Positions 22,328-31,754 are shown, numbered from the stretch's first letter. The stretch is DNA of 37,372 nucleotides from Lactobacillus kimbladii (GCF_000970755.1 NZ_KQ034007.1:421291-458662); one strand, 5' to 3'. Notes: generated by a model from the sequence alone, not told the origin. A program made the numbers and translations.

Positions 22328-23323
22328 ATGCGTAAATTTAACAAGCAAAAATTAATTGATAGTATGACTGGCGCCCTTAAACTACGGAGCCAAATTAACG
22401 ATGTGATTGATCCACTATTTAAAAAAGGCATAACCAATATTTGCTGGCTGGGAATCGGTGGAACCTATGCTTCGGGAATGCAGGCTAATATCCACATGAA
22501 AGAAAAAAGTGCTTTAGAAACTTTTTATCAAAATGCCGCTGAATATAATGTAACTGGTAATAAACGTATTACCGACAAGACCTTGGTGGTAATTTCCTCA
22601 GTTACTGGAAATACCAAAGAAATGGTTGATGCAGTTAAAAACTTAAACCAAGTTGGTGCAATCATTTTAGGTTTTATGGACGACCCACACGCTAAATTAG
22701 CTTCAATGCTAACGTATTGTATTTCTTATCCTGAAAATGAACAGTTAAAATTCTTTATGGTCGGAGACCGCTTAATGTATTTGAACGGTGAATTTCCAGA
22801 TTATGATGAGTTTTATCAAGAAATGGATCAACATTTTGCAAAAGACATTGCTGATATTGAAGAAAATGCGGATGATTTTGCCCAAAAATTTGCCGAGAAA
22901 CACCATGACGATGAAATTCACTATTTTGTCGGTGCCGGCAATCAATGGGGTGCAACTTATTCATATGCAATGTGCTATTGGGAAGAACAACACTGGATTA
23001 GAACGCGCGCAGTGGAAGCAGCAGAATTTTTCCATGGGATGTTTGAAATCGTTGATCGTGATACTCCAGTTACTGTCTATGTTGGTGAGGACAGTCAACG
23101 GCCATTAAGTGAACGTGTTGCTAAATTTTTACCAGAAATTTGTGGTAACTATACTATTATTGATTCTAAAGACTATGACCTGCCAGGTTTTTCAGAAAAA
23201 TATCGTGGCACCTTGTCACCGTTTGTCTTCCATGCGATTAATAACAGAATTGACATTCACATTGAACATATTAACCGTCATCCGATGGATATTCGCCGTT
23301 ACTACCGCTGTTTAGATTATTAA
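22328..23323 (+). CDS. SIS-domain deglycase of the FrlB/FraB/GfrF family
   Basis: A 331-residue double-SIS protein. The first SIS domain opens with WLGIGGTYASGMQAN (about 39-53) and has ISSVTGNTKEMVDAV (about 94-108). The second has VGAGNQWGATYSYAMCYWEEQHWIR. The active-site segment VEAAEFFHGMFEIVD (E233, H236) matches EFxHGPxEI of fructoselysine-6-phosphate and fructose-asparagine deglycases, with Met for the usual Pro. The C-terminus HPMDIRRYYRCLDY is the typical RRYY...Y ending of that family. Such enzymes split 6-phosphorylated glycated amines into glucose-6-phosphate and an amine. The order IIB-IIC-IID-SIS-SIS-IIA supports a transported glycated amine. The precise substrate (glucoselysine, fructoselysine or other) is open. 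Confidence 0.85.
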   Translation: MRKFNKQKLIDSMTGALKLRSQINDVIDPLFKKGITNICWLGIGGTYASGMQANIHMKEKSALETFYQNAAEYNVTGNKRITDKTLVVISSVTGNTKEMVDAVKNLNQVGAIILGFMDDPHAKLASMLTYCISYPENEQLKFFMVGDRLMYLNGEFPDYDEFYQEMDQHFAKDIADIEENADDFAQKFAEKHHDDEIHYFVGAGNQWGATYSYAMCYWEEQHWIRTRAVEAAEFFHGMFEIVDRDTPVTVYVGEDSQRPLSERVAKFLPEICGNYTIIDSKDYDLPGFSEKYRGTLSPFVFHAINNRIDIHIEHINRHPMDIRRYYRCLDY

Positions 23324-23338
23324 TTATAGTGTGATTAT

Positions 23339-23752
23339 ATGGTTGGAGTAATTATTTGTACACATGGTAATTCAGCACCTGAATTATTAAAGTCAGCAGA
23401 AATGATTTGTGGTAAACAAGAAAATTGCCAAACCGTGAGTTTCAAAGAGGGCGAATCTTTAGAACAATTAAAGTCTGAAATAAGTGAAAAAATCAGCCAA
23501 CTAAAAGGAACAGTTTTTTGTTTAACAGATCTAAAGGGAGGAACTCCTTTTAACACGCTGGTCAGCTTACTAAAGAGCAATCCGGAAATGGAAATTATCA
23601 CGGGTGTTAATATTCCCATGTTGCTGGAACTGTTCATCAATCGCAGTCAGTTAGAGAAAGAAGAGCTGCTTTCTAGAATAACGGAAGCTGGTAAAACTGG
23701 GATTTATCGTTATCAGGATGTCGAACCATCTGCTGATGACGAAGAATTTTAA
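23339..23752 (+). CDS. Mannose-family PTS enzyme IIA
   Basis: A 137-residue IIA of the mannose family. ICTHGNSAPELL has the phosphorylatable H9, and LTDLKGGTPFNTL (residues about 61-73) is the second conserved loop. It receives phosphate from HPr and passes it to IIB. It closes the operon, 15 nt after the deglycase gene, and is followed by a terminator. The ribosome site is weak. Its acidic C-terminus ADDEEF resembles the EDEEF end of the IIC protein in the same operon. Confidence 0.92.
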   Translation: MVGVIICTHGNSAPELLKSAEMICGKQENCQTVSFKEGESLEQLKSEISEKISQLKGTVFCLTDLKGGTPFNTLVSLLKSNPEMEIITGVNIPMLLELFINRSQLEKEELLSRITEAGKTGIYRYQDVEPSADDEEF

Positions 23753-23760
23753 ATAAGAGA

Positions 23761-23789
23761 GTATAGCGGTCAATGCTATACTTTTTTTA
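23761..23789 (+). terminator. Terminator of the PTS/SIS operon
   Basis: Stem GTATAGC against GCTATAC with a 7-nt loop, followed by seven Ts, 8 nt after the IIA stop. Confidence 0.88.
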
Positions 23790-23856
23790 TTTAAAGACTT
23801 TATATCGGAAAAGCCAAAAATGAAAGGGCTTTTTGATATCGAAGAAGGCGATTGCA

Positions 23857-24048
23857 ATGAGAAGCTTTTTCCATGGTATGATATTTCAGAAAATAATAGT
23901 TGTAGTTCTAATTGTATTGGCTGTATTTGAAATAATTAGCAGTTACAAATATACTAGCAATATTTTACGCCATGGTACAAATAATGGCTTTTCAATTCTA
24001 GCAATTGGCTTTTTGAGCAGTTTTAAATTTAGAGTTAAAAAAAGATGA
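23857..24048 (+). CDS. Small membrane protein, apparently truncated paralogue of the next gene
   Basis: 63 residues, not recognised. It has one hydrophobic segment (about 10-30) followed by YKYTSNILRHGTNNGFSILAIG, then a short basic end FKFRVKKR. The neighbouring protein shares the HGTNNGF/KGTNNGF motif and the surrounding hydrophobic pattern but has a second membrane segment that this one lacks, so this copy looks truncated or decaying. AAGG at 23845-23848 favours ATG 23857 over an in-frame TTG at 23833. Expression is uncertain. Confidence 0.55.
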   Translation: MRSFFHGMIFQKIIVVVLIVLAVFEIISSYKYTSNILRHGTNNGFSILAIGFLSSFKFRVKKR

Positions 24049-24129
24049 TAATTTTTTCACCATCTTAATTGCAAAAGGTGGTAAAATTAATTAATAATAT
24101 AGTGATCTAATTTAAAAGAGGGTGTTAAA

Positions 24130-24357
24130 ATGACTAACTTTTTAACCAGTGCAGCATTTTTAATGATTATTGCTGTGATTATGATGGCTTTAGGGTCTTA
24201 TCAAATAGTTAATAGTGTCGTTTATATCCGTGGAATTTTGCATAAGGGTACTAATAACGGCTTTATGCCAATGGCAATGTGGGCTTCTCTAATTATTGGC
24301 TTAGCGTTGTTAATTATTGGTATAGCTGGAATTGTTATGGCTTTTAGAGGCTTTTAA
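24130..24357 (+). CDS. Small two-helix membrane protein with HKGTNNGF motif
   Basis: 75 residues with two hydrophobic segments (about 8-30 and 50-72) joined by a loop containing YIRGILHKGTNNGFMPM. The function is not recognised. A clear AAGAGGG ribosome site and a downstream terminator (24430-24475) suggest a real, expressed gene. It is a tandem paralogue of the gene at 23857. Its place between two PTS gene groups may be coincidental. Confidence 0.7.
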   Translation: MTNFLTSAAFLMIIAVIMMALGSYQIVNSVVYIRGILHKGTNNGFMPMAMWASLIIGLALLIIGIAGIVMAFRGF

Positions 24358-24429
24358 CTGTTTTTAAAAGCTCATAGGAATTATTACTTTTATAGATTTT
24401 CAAAAGATACATTTGAACTATATTATATT

Positions 24430-24475
24430 AATATTCGTGGTAGTCAAAGTATGATCAAACCACGAATATTTTCTT
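24430..24475 (+). terminator. Terminator after the small membrane protein gene
   Basis: A 12-bp perfect stem AATATTCGTGGT against ACCACGAATATT with a 17-nt loop, then TTCTTTT. Confidence 0.7.
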
Positions 24476-24548
24476 TTAATCAAAAGCATAAGATCATAAG
24501 ATATAATTAAAACTTTTTCATATAATATAAAAAAATAATAGATATATT

Positions 24549-24586
24549 AGTAAGCGCTATTTTAAAAATACTATAAGTGCTATAAT
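24549..24586 (+). promoter_or_regulatory. Promoter with cre-like operator for the IIB-IIA genes
   Basis: A perfect TATAAT at 24581-24586; the -35 position (24558-24563, TATTTT) is poor. AGTAAGCGCTATT at 24549-24561 overlaps the -35 and carries the core GTAAGCGCT of the CcpA cre consensus. The same 13-mer occurs reversed in the dps promoter. Confidence 0.6.
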
Positions 24587-24631
24587 AGAAGAGATCAATA
24601 TTAGGATACATTTTAGGAGGAAAGTATTATT

Positions 24632-24967
24632 ATGGCAGAACAAACTATTATGCTTAACTGCAGTGCCGGAATGAGTACATCTTTATTGGTTACCAAAATG
24701 CAGCAAGCTGCGAAGGATCAGGGTATTGATGCACATATTTTTGCGTGCCCAGCTTCAGAAGCTTCACAACACATTGAACAAGATCATCCCGACTGTGTGT
24801 TGCTTGGGCCGCAAATTCGTTATATGGAAGACGATTTTAAGAATAAAGTCCAAGGTCAAGGAAAAGAAGGCAAGGACATTCCTCTTGGAGTTATTGATAT
24901 GCGTGCTTATGGCATGATGGATGGTAAAAAAGTTTTACAACAAGCTGAAGACTTAATTAACGGATAA
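24632..24967 (+). CDS. Lactose/cellobiose-family PTS enzyme IIB
   Basis: A 111-residue IIB of the lactose/cellobiose/diacetylchitobiose family. The N-terminus IMLNCSAGMSTSLLVTKM carries the phosphocysteine C10 in the CSAGMSTS loop. LLGPQIRYMEDDF (about 57-69) and VIDMRAYGMMDG (about 87-98) are the remaining landmarks. GGAGG at 24616-24620 lies 11 nt upstream. It forms a unit with the IIA gene 10 nt downstream, but no IIC is adjacent; a family IIC is encoded 3.9 kb further at 28853. Confidence 0.93.
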   Translation: MAEQTIMLNCSAGMSTSLLVTKMQQAAKDQGIDAHIFACPASEASQHIEQDHPDCVLLGPQIRYMEDDFKNKVQGQGKEGKDIPLGVIDMRAYGMMDGKKVLQQAEDLING

Positions 24968-24977
24968 GGGGATTATG

Positions 24978-25352
24978 ATGTCTGAAAAGGAAACACCTGA
25001 ACAAAAGGAACAAGAAACTTTAGAAGCAGCCATGGGACTTATTGCCAATGGTGGTAACGCTAAAAGCCTTGCTTTTGAAGCTATTCGTCTCGCAAAAAAG
25101 GGTGACATTGCAGGTGCACGTGCCAAATTGAAAGAATCGGATCAATCTTTGAACGAAGCACATAATTCTCAAACAGGGATGTTAACAAAAGAAGCTCAAG
25201 GAGATCATACAAAGGTTACCCTTCTGGTAGTCCATTCACAAGATCATTTGATGAATGCAATAACCTTTAGGGATTTGGCCGGAGAAATGGTAGATCTCTA
25301 TGAAAAACTTTTTAAAGCAGATGCGTTAAAGAAAGAAACTGAAAATAAGTAA
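24978..25352 (+). CDS. Lactose/cellobiose-family PTS enzyme IIA
   Basis: A 124-residue helical IIA. AMGLIANGGNAKSLAFEAIRLAKKGD near the N-terminus and LLVVHSQDHLMNAITF near residue 82 are typical; H86 is the phosphorylation site and D89 the metal-binding aspartate (HxxD). Members are trimers in the cytosol. ATG 24978 is preferred to the overlapping ATG 24975 because the AGGGG ribosome site at 24967-24971 is then 6 rather than 3 nt away. Confidence 0.92.
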   Translation: MSEKETPEQKEQETLEAAMGLIANGGNAKSLAFEAIRLAKKGDIAGARAKLKESDQSLNEAHNSQTGMLTKEAQGDHTKVTLLVVHSQDHLMNAITFRDLAGEMVDLYEKLFKADALKKETENK

Positions 25353-25544
25353 TTAAAAACTAATGACTGTGGTATCTCAATCAGTTTAATATTGGTGATT
25401 TTTTATAAATTCCATAGCTAAAAACATTGAATTGTCATAATTGATTTAGCTTTAATGAAATATGGCCTGCTTTTTTCTTATATGTATAAATTACAAAGCT
25501 ATTGCCTTGAGCCTCTCAAGTCATTTATTTAGGAGAGAATCAAC

Positions 25545-26486
25545 ATGAAACAAATAAAAATTGGTAAAAGTGACGTTTATACTACTCCGTTAGGTTTAGG
25601 AACTAACAAAGTTGGTGGACATAACTTATTTCAGAATTTAGATGAACAAGATGGCTATGATCTTTTAAGAGAAGCTTTAAAACAAGGAATTAACTTCCTG
25701 GATACAGCTTATGTATATGGTCTGGGAAGATCTGAAGAAATTATTGGTGATGTGCTGCAAGACTATGATCGTTCAAAAGTAATAATTGCTACTAAGGCAG
25801 CTCAAGACCAGTCACACGATATGGCTATTAATAATAGTCCTGAGTTTATTAAAAAAGCAGTCGATGAAGCATTATTACGATTGAAAACAGATTATATTGA
25901 TATTTTTTATATTCATTTTCCGGACAAGGATACGCCTAAAGATGAAGCAATCGAAACTTTAGATGAGATTCGAAAAGCGGGTAAAATAAGAGCAATTGGT
26001 GTTTCCAATTTTTCTTTAGCTCAGATTAAAGAAGCAAATAAAAATGGCAAAGTTGATATTGTTGAAGACCAGTTTAGCCTAGTTCACCAAGCTCCAGTTA
26101 AAGAAGAATTGAAGTACTTACAGGAAAATAATATTTCCTTTGTACCGTTCTTCCCATTAGCCTCAGGACTTTTGACCGGTAAATATTATTTAAAAGACTG
26201 GGAAAAGTTTAAGAATAGTGATGGTGGAAAATTACTGGGAGATTTCAGTGAAAAGCAGTATGATGATGCAATGAAAGGTATTGATGGCATCAGAAAAATT
26301 GCTGCTGATCATCAAGCGACAGTTACACAAACCGTATTAGCATGGTATATGGCGAATCCTGCAATTAGCGTTGTTATTCCTGGTGCGCGTAATGCTGATC
26401 AAGTTAAAAGTAACGCGGCCGCTATGAAAGTTGATTTAACTTCAGACGAATATCAAAAAATAGATCAATTATTTAGTAACTTTTAA
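25545..26486 (+). CDS. Aldo/keto reductase
   Basis: A 313-residue TIM-barrel NADPH oxidoreductase with a complete AKR tetrad: D53 and Y58 (FLDTAYVYG), K84 (IATKAA) and H124 (IFYIHFPD). The phosphate-binding end has VVIPGARNADQV. A GGAGAGAA site precedes the ATG. It reduces an aldehyde or ketone, but the substrate is not predictable. It sits 192 nt after the PTS IIA gene with only weak hairpins between, so it may be co-transcribed, though the gap leaves room for its own promoter. Its end converges on the phospho-beta-glucosidase gene. Confidence 0.92.
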   Translation: MKQIKIGKSDVYTTPLGLGTNKVGGHNLFQNLDEQDGYDLLREALKQGINFLDTAYVYGLGRSEEIIGDVLQDYDRSKVIIATKAAQDQSHDMAINNSPEFIKKAVDEALLRLKTDYIDIFYIHFPDKDTPKDEAIETLDEIRKAGKIRAIGVSNFSLAQIKEANKNGKVDIVEDQFSLVHQAPVKEELKYLQENNISFVPFFPLASGLLTGKYYLKDWEKFKNSDGGKLLGDFSEKQYDDAMKGIDGIRKIAADHQATVTQTVLAWYMANPAISVVIPGARNADQVKSNAAAMKVDLTSDEYQKIDQLFSNF

Positions 26487-26588
26487 AAAATAGTAACGAA
26501 GTTAATTTAACAGTATAGTTATGCTTTTATTACTATCTGTTACTTTTAAGGGCTTTTTAGGGTCTATGATAAAAATTTGGATACTTAA

Positions 26589-26629
26589 AAAATAAGCGAT
26601 TCCTGCTAATTGGCGGAATCGCTTATTTT
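26589..26629. terminator. Bidirectional terminator between the aldo/keto reductase and the GH1 gene
   Basis: A 15-bp perfect stem (AAAATAAGCGATTCC against GGAATCGCTTATTTT) with an 11-nt loop and AT-rich ends on both sides, between convergent genes. Confidence 0.88.
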
Positions 26630-26650
26630 ATGATTTTTTTAAATATTATT

Positions 26651-28126
<1,476 letters not shown>

Positions 28127-28185
28127 TTAACAATTATATTTTATACTTATTGTTACTTTACCGGCAAGCTTCTCTAAAAAGCTAT

Positions 28186-28236
28186 TATTATTTTTAATAA
28201 ATAATATCTACTATATAATTGTTTGTATTATATAGT
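28186..28236. promoter_or_regulatory. Two adjacent palindromes in the divergent promoter region
   Basis: TATTATTT/AAATAATA (28186-28206) and ACTATATAAT/ATTATATAGT (28210-28219 and 28227-28236). The second contains a TATAAT box at 28214-28219. The region lies between the GH1 gene (reverse) and the membrane protein gene (forward) and may hold operators. Confidence 0.45.
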
Positions 28237-28266
28237 AAATATTTAAGATATAGGGGTTTGAGATAT

Positions 28267-28749
28267 ATGGCGCGAAAATTTTCTAATCAGGATGAAATTG
28301 AACATAAAAAACGTGAAGACAATATTAGGTATCTGTATTTTAGCCGTTATTTAATGGTGCGCTACACTGTAATATTTTTTCTTTTTTCCAATCTGCTATG
28401 GTTATTGATTTTGCTTGAATATCAGAAAATGCCAGGCATAATATTGTCAGGACTGATGACCTTCTTGTCTGGAATTGCCGCAATAGAACAACTAACTAAG
28501 ATGCATAACCACAAGAGTGACGTCCCAGTTACCAGGATTTATTTATGGATCCAAATTATTATTAATATTTTGGTAATTATATGTACATTTATACCATTAA
28601 AAATGAACTTTTTGCCATTTATTACAAACAGTAGCTTGAAATATTTAATACTAACTTTTTTACTTTTAGGAATAATAGTTGGACTTAGTAGCGAAAGGAG
28701 AATCCATAATATAAGAAGAGGCAAAGATAGATATTTAAAAGTAATTTAA
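28267..28749 (+). CDS. Small membrane protein of unknown function next to PTS IIC
   Basis: 160 residues, not recognised. A charged N-terminus (MARKFSNQDEIEHKKREDN) is followed by four hydrophobic segments near 33-50, 56-72, 92-112 and 122-142, and a basic C-terminus ending with RRIHNIRRGKDRYLKVI. ATG 28267 is preferred to the upstream ATG at 28219, which lies inside a promoter palindrome; AGGGG at 28251-28255 is the likely ribosome site. It precedes the IIC gene by 103 nt on the same strand, so a role beside the transporter is possible but unproven. Confidence 0.72.
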   Translation: MARKFSNQDEIEHKKREDNIRYLYFSRYLMVRYTVIFFLFSNLLWLLILLEYQKMPGIILSGLMTFLSGIAAIEQLTKMHNHKSDVPVTRIYLWIQIIINILVIICTFIPLKMNFLPFITNSSLKYLILTFLLLGIIVGLSSERRIHNIRRGKDRYLKVI

Positions 28750-28852
28750 ATCTGCTAAAAATAATTAGAGTATTGATTTCTTATTTACATAAATATAAAA
28801 TGTTAATTAATAGTTATTTATTAAAGTAATTAGTATGAAAGGAGTTATTTTA

Positions 28853-30211
28853 ATGGCAGATACTGCTAAAAAGTCATTAAAGGATCAAATTGCAGAGATT
28901 GCTGGCAAGTTTGCTGGTACTCGATTTGTCAGGGCTATAATGGATGCAGGATTTAGTGTAATTTCGTTTTCTATTGTGGGTGCATTTTTCTTAATTATCA
29001 CTGTGTTGCCGCAGGTTATTAAAATACCGGCCTTTATCAGCTTTTACGCTAATACTTTAGGCCGGTTTAATGATTTATTTCAGTCCGTGTACAATGCTAC
29101 GATGGGCATTATAGCATTAGTATTTTCTGGCACCTTTGCATATTCATATACTAAGATTTATCAAGATGAAGAGCATATTAATGTCGTGCCTTTAAACGGA
29201 TTAATGATGTTTTTAATGGGCTTTTTTATCACGGTGGCAGAATTAGTTTGGAAAAACGGGAAAATGGTTTTTTTACAAACTTCTACCCAAAATAAAATGG
29301 TAGCTGGTGGATATGAAGCTTCTACTTCTGGTATTTACCGTATTGGAGCAGTTGGTATTTTTATTGGCCTAGTTATTGCTTGGTTAACCGTTCAAATTTA
29401 TCGTTATACTATCAAACATAATTGGCAAATAAAAATGCCTTCATCTGTGCCATCTGGCGTTGCTAATTCCTTTAGTGCTTTGATTCCTGCTTTTTGTGTC
29501 GCTCTGGTTGTAGCAGTTATTAATGGTGCTTTGGTTTTAGCGGGAACCGACATGTTCAATTTGTTATATGTTCCTTTCTCGTTTATTAGTAAAATTGCTG
29601 ATACTTGGTGGGGCTTTTTGGTAATAATGTTTTTGCTGCACCTTCTTTGGTGGTTTGGCATTCACGGAGCAACAATCTTGAGTTCATTTTATTATCCAAT
29701 CGTTTTAGCTAATATGGCTGCTAACGTGAATGGTGCTCATCGGTTCTTTGCCGGTGATCCAACTGATGCGTTCATAAATGTTGGTGGTTCTGGTGCAATG
29801 CTTGGTGTAGCTATTTGGCTGGTTTTACGTGCTCGCTCTGCTCAGCTCAAGGAGTTGGGGAAAGTTGAAATCGTACCAGCCTTTTTTAATATCAACGAGC
29901 CCTTAATATTTGGTTTGCCTATTGTTTATAACATTGATCTTTTTATTCCTTTTGTTTGTGCACCGCTTGCAGCTGGTATTGTCGCATATGTAGGAATAGA
30001 ATCTCGTTTGGTCCCTGTGATCAGATTTCAGCAACCTTGGCCCACACCGGTTGGATTGAGTGGTTTTATTGCCACTGTAAGCTGGCAGGGAGCAGTACTT
30101 TCAATAACTTGTGCAATAGTTGCTTTTCTAGTTTGGTATCCGTTTATTAAGCACTATGACAACAAACTTTTAAAACAAGAAAAGAAGCATCAAAAATCAG
30201 AAACTGCATAA
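28853..30211 (+). CDS. Lactose/cellobiose-family PTS enzyme IIC
   Basis: A 452-residue membrane protein with about ten hydrophobic segments. FFNINEPLIFGLPIVYN (about 347-363) is the conserved IIC signature of the lactose/cellobiose family; WWFGIHGATILSSFYYPI and AMLGVAIWLVL are further family landmarks. AAGGAG at 28838-28843 fixes ATG 28853; the upstream in-frame ATG at 28835 is too close to the ribosome site. It has no IIA or IIB beside it. The nearest are at 24632-25352, and the divergent GH1 gene suggests beta-glucosides as substrate. Confidence 0.92.
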   Translation: MADTAKKSLKDQIAEIAGKFAGTRFVRAIMDAGFSVISFSIVGAFFLIITVLPQVIKIPAFISFYANTLGRFNDLFQSVYNATMGIIALVFSGTFAYSYTKIYQDEEHINVVPLNGLMMFLMGFFITVAELVWKNGKMVFLQTSTQNKMVAGGYEASTSGIYRIGAVGIFIGLVIAWLTVQIYRYTIKHNWQIKMPSSVPSGVANSFSALIPAFCVALVVAVINGALVLAGTDMFNLLYVPFSFISKIADTWWGFLVIMFLLHLLWWFGIHGATILSSFYYPIVLANMAANVNGAHRFFAGDPTDAFINVGGSGAMLGVAIWLVLRARSAQLKELGKVEIVPAFFNINEPLIFGLPIVYNIDLFIPFVCAPLAAGIVAYVGIESRLVPVIRFQQPWPTPVGLSGFIATVSWQGAVLSITCAIVAFLVWYPFIKHYDNKLLKQEKKHQKSETA

Positions 30212-30227
30212 AAGATAATTGCTTTAA

Positions 30228-30257
30228 CAAAATCTGTCTGGTAAAGGCAGATTTTTT
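30228..30257 (+). terminator. Terminator after PTS IIC
   Basis: Stem AAAATCTGTC against GGCAGATTTT with one G-T pair, followed by a T run. Confidence 0.85.
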
Positions 30258-30291
30258 ATTATAGTAGGACTAAAAAATGCTAAACAATATT

Positions 30292-30321
30292 TTAGTATTA
30301 ATAGCGCTTACTCGCTATAAT
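30292..30321 (+). promoter_or_regulatory. Promoter of dps with cre-like operator
   Basis: A perfect TATAAT at 30316-30321 with a weak -35 (TTAGTA at 30292-30297). AATAGCGCTTACT at 30300-30312 fills the spacer and is the exact reverse complement of the element at 24549-24561. Confidence 0.6.
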
Positions 30322-30362
30322 AAAAGTGTAACAATATTATTTAATTTTGGAGGCACTTTTAC

Positions 30363-30833
30363 ATGAAATATCCAAAGACTAAAGAAGTTTTAAATCAATT
30401 GGTCGCTGATTTGACCCAATTACATATGGTAGTTCACCAACATCACTGGTACATGCGCGGTAATCGCTTTTTGAAATTACACCCATACTTAGACAAGGTA
30501 ATGGATGAACTAGCTGACCAACTGGATGAAGTGTCTGAACGTTTAATTACCCTTGATGGTTCTCCAGTTTCAACTTTAAGTGAAATAGCAGATAAAACAA
30601 AAATTCCTGATGAAAAGGGCAATTGGGATGAAACAATTGATGAGCGCTATGCCAAAATTATTGCTGATTATCACTACCTTGATCAGCTTTATGAAGAAGG
30701 CATTAAAGTCAGTGATGAAGAGGGAGACTACTCAACCAATGATTTGTTAACTGGTTTTCATAGTGATGTAGAAAAGAGAATTTGGATGATGTCAGGCGAA
30801 ATTAACAAAGCTCCTGAAATTGATCCGGAATAA
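30363..30833 (+). CDS. dps: Dps-family ferritin-like DNA/iron protection protein
   Basis: A 156-residue four-helix protein. The inter-subunit ferroxidase residues of Dps can be aligned with those of Listeria: H28 (HHWYMRG), H40, D44, D55 and E59 (DEVSERL). Dps proteins form dodecamers that oxidise and store iron using peroxide and protect DNA. A GGAGG site precedes ATG. The gene is monocistronic, with its own promoter and terminator. A cre-like element inside the promoter suggests repression when preferred sugar is abundant. Confidence 0.92.
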   Translation: MKYPKTKEVLNQLVADLTQLHMVVHQHHWYMRGNRFLKLHPYLDKVMDELADQLDEVSERLITLDGSPVSTLSEIADKTKIPDEKGNWDETIDERYAKIIADYHYLDQLYEEGIKVSDEEGDYSTNDLLTGFHSDVEKRIWMMSGEINKAPEIDPE

Positions 30834-30846
30834 CAAAGTCAAGTTT

Positions 30847-30873
30847 AAAAGCAGTTTATGACTGCTTTTTTTG
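30847..30873 (+). terminator. Terminator after dps
   Basis: Stem AAAAGCAGT against ACTGCTTTT with a 5-nt loop and a T run. Confidence 0.87.
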
Positions 30874-30948
30874 TGTCTTCCTTTTCTAATATTTTTGCTA
30901 TAATAATTTTAGTTACAAATCAATTACGTATTTTAGAAAGCATGAATC

Positions 30949-31641
30949 ATGGATAAAGAAGAACAGGATAAGTTAAAAAAGCAGGCTGCAATTAAAGCTG
31001 CTGAATTAGTAAAACCTGGAATGAAACTAGGAGTAGGTACTGGTTCAACAGTAGCATTTTTAATTGCTGAATTAGGTAGAAGAAAAAAAGAAGAAGGACT
31101 TAATTTAGCAGCCGTGGTAACGACCTCAAGCAGAAGCAAGAAGCAAATGGAAAGCTACGGGTTTCATGTTGATGAATTGAAAGCAGTAGACCAACTGGAT
31201 TTGACTATCGATGGTGCAGACAGATTAGCAGCTAATTTTGATGGTATTAAAGGTGGCGGTGGAGCTTTGACCATGGAAAAAAACGTTGCAGTTAATTCTC
31301 GCAAAATAATTTGGATTGTAGACGAATCTAAAGTGGTTGACCGACTGAGTGGCTTCGCTTTGCCTGTTGAAGTTTTACCTATTTCGTGTGAACAAAATTT
31401 TAAACTTTTTCAAGCTGAAGGGTTGCAGCCACAGTGGCGTTTGGCAGGTAATGAACGCTTTGTAACTCATTATGGCAATTATATTATCGATTTGAATATT
31501 GATCCTATTCCTGTTCCTAGTGGTTTGGCCGATTATTTGGATCATACCGTAGGGGTGGTCGAACATGGGCTTTTTCTGGGAATGTGCGATGAAGCCATTA
31601 TCGCTCATTCAAATGGTGAGATAGAAGATCGTAAAAAGTAA
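30949..31641 (+). CDS. rpiA: Ribose-5-phosphate isomerase A
   Basis: A 230-residue protein with the RpiA motifs VGTGSTVAF (about 29-37), the active-site DGADRL (84-89) and KGGGGALTMEK (about 97-107), and a late VGVVEHGLF segment. It interconverts ribose-5-phosphate and ribulose-5-phosphate. ATG 30949 has a weak ribosome site (AGAAAG). It is followed by its own terminator. The nucleoside hydrolase next door and the phosphoketolase further on suggest a ribose-disposal neighbourhood. Confidence 0.95.
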   Translation: MDKEEQDKLKKQAAIKAAELVKPGMKLGVGTGSTVAFLIAELGRRKKEEGLNLAAVVTTSSRSKKQMESYGFHVDELKAVDQLDLTIDGADRLAANFDGIKGGGGALTMEKNVAVNSRKIIWIVDESKVVDRLSGFALPVEVLPISCEQNFKLFQAEGLQPQWRLAGNERFVTHYGNYIIDLNIDPIPVPSGLADYLDHTVGVVEHGLFLGMCDEAIIAHSNGEIEDRKK

Positions 31642-31647
31642 ATTTAT

Positions 31648-31685
31648 GAGTTGACCTCAGTTTGTCTATGCGGTTAACTCTTTTT
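31648..31685 (+). terminator. Terminator after rpiA
   Basis: Stem GAGTTGACC against GGTTAACTC with one G-T pair, followed by five Ts. Confidence 0.82.
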
Positions 31686-31754
31686 ATTTTTACAGCAAGA
31701 AAAGGCTAAATTTGGTATTATTGTTTTATAACCATTTTTAAAAAGAGGATACTT

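Noticed and set aside
25353-25544. Terminator between PTS IIA and the aldo/keto reductase
   Set aside because: The possible stems are short and imperfect (about 5 bp before TTTTTT), too weak to list.
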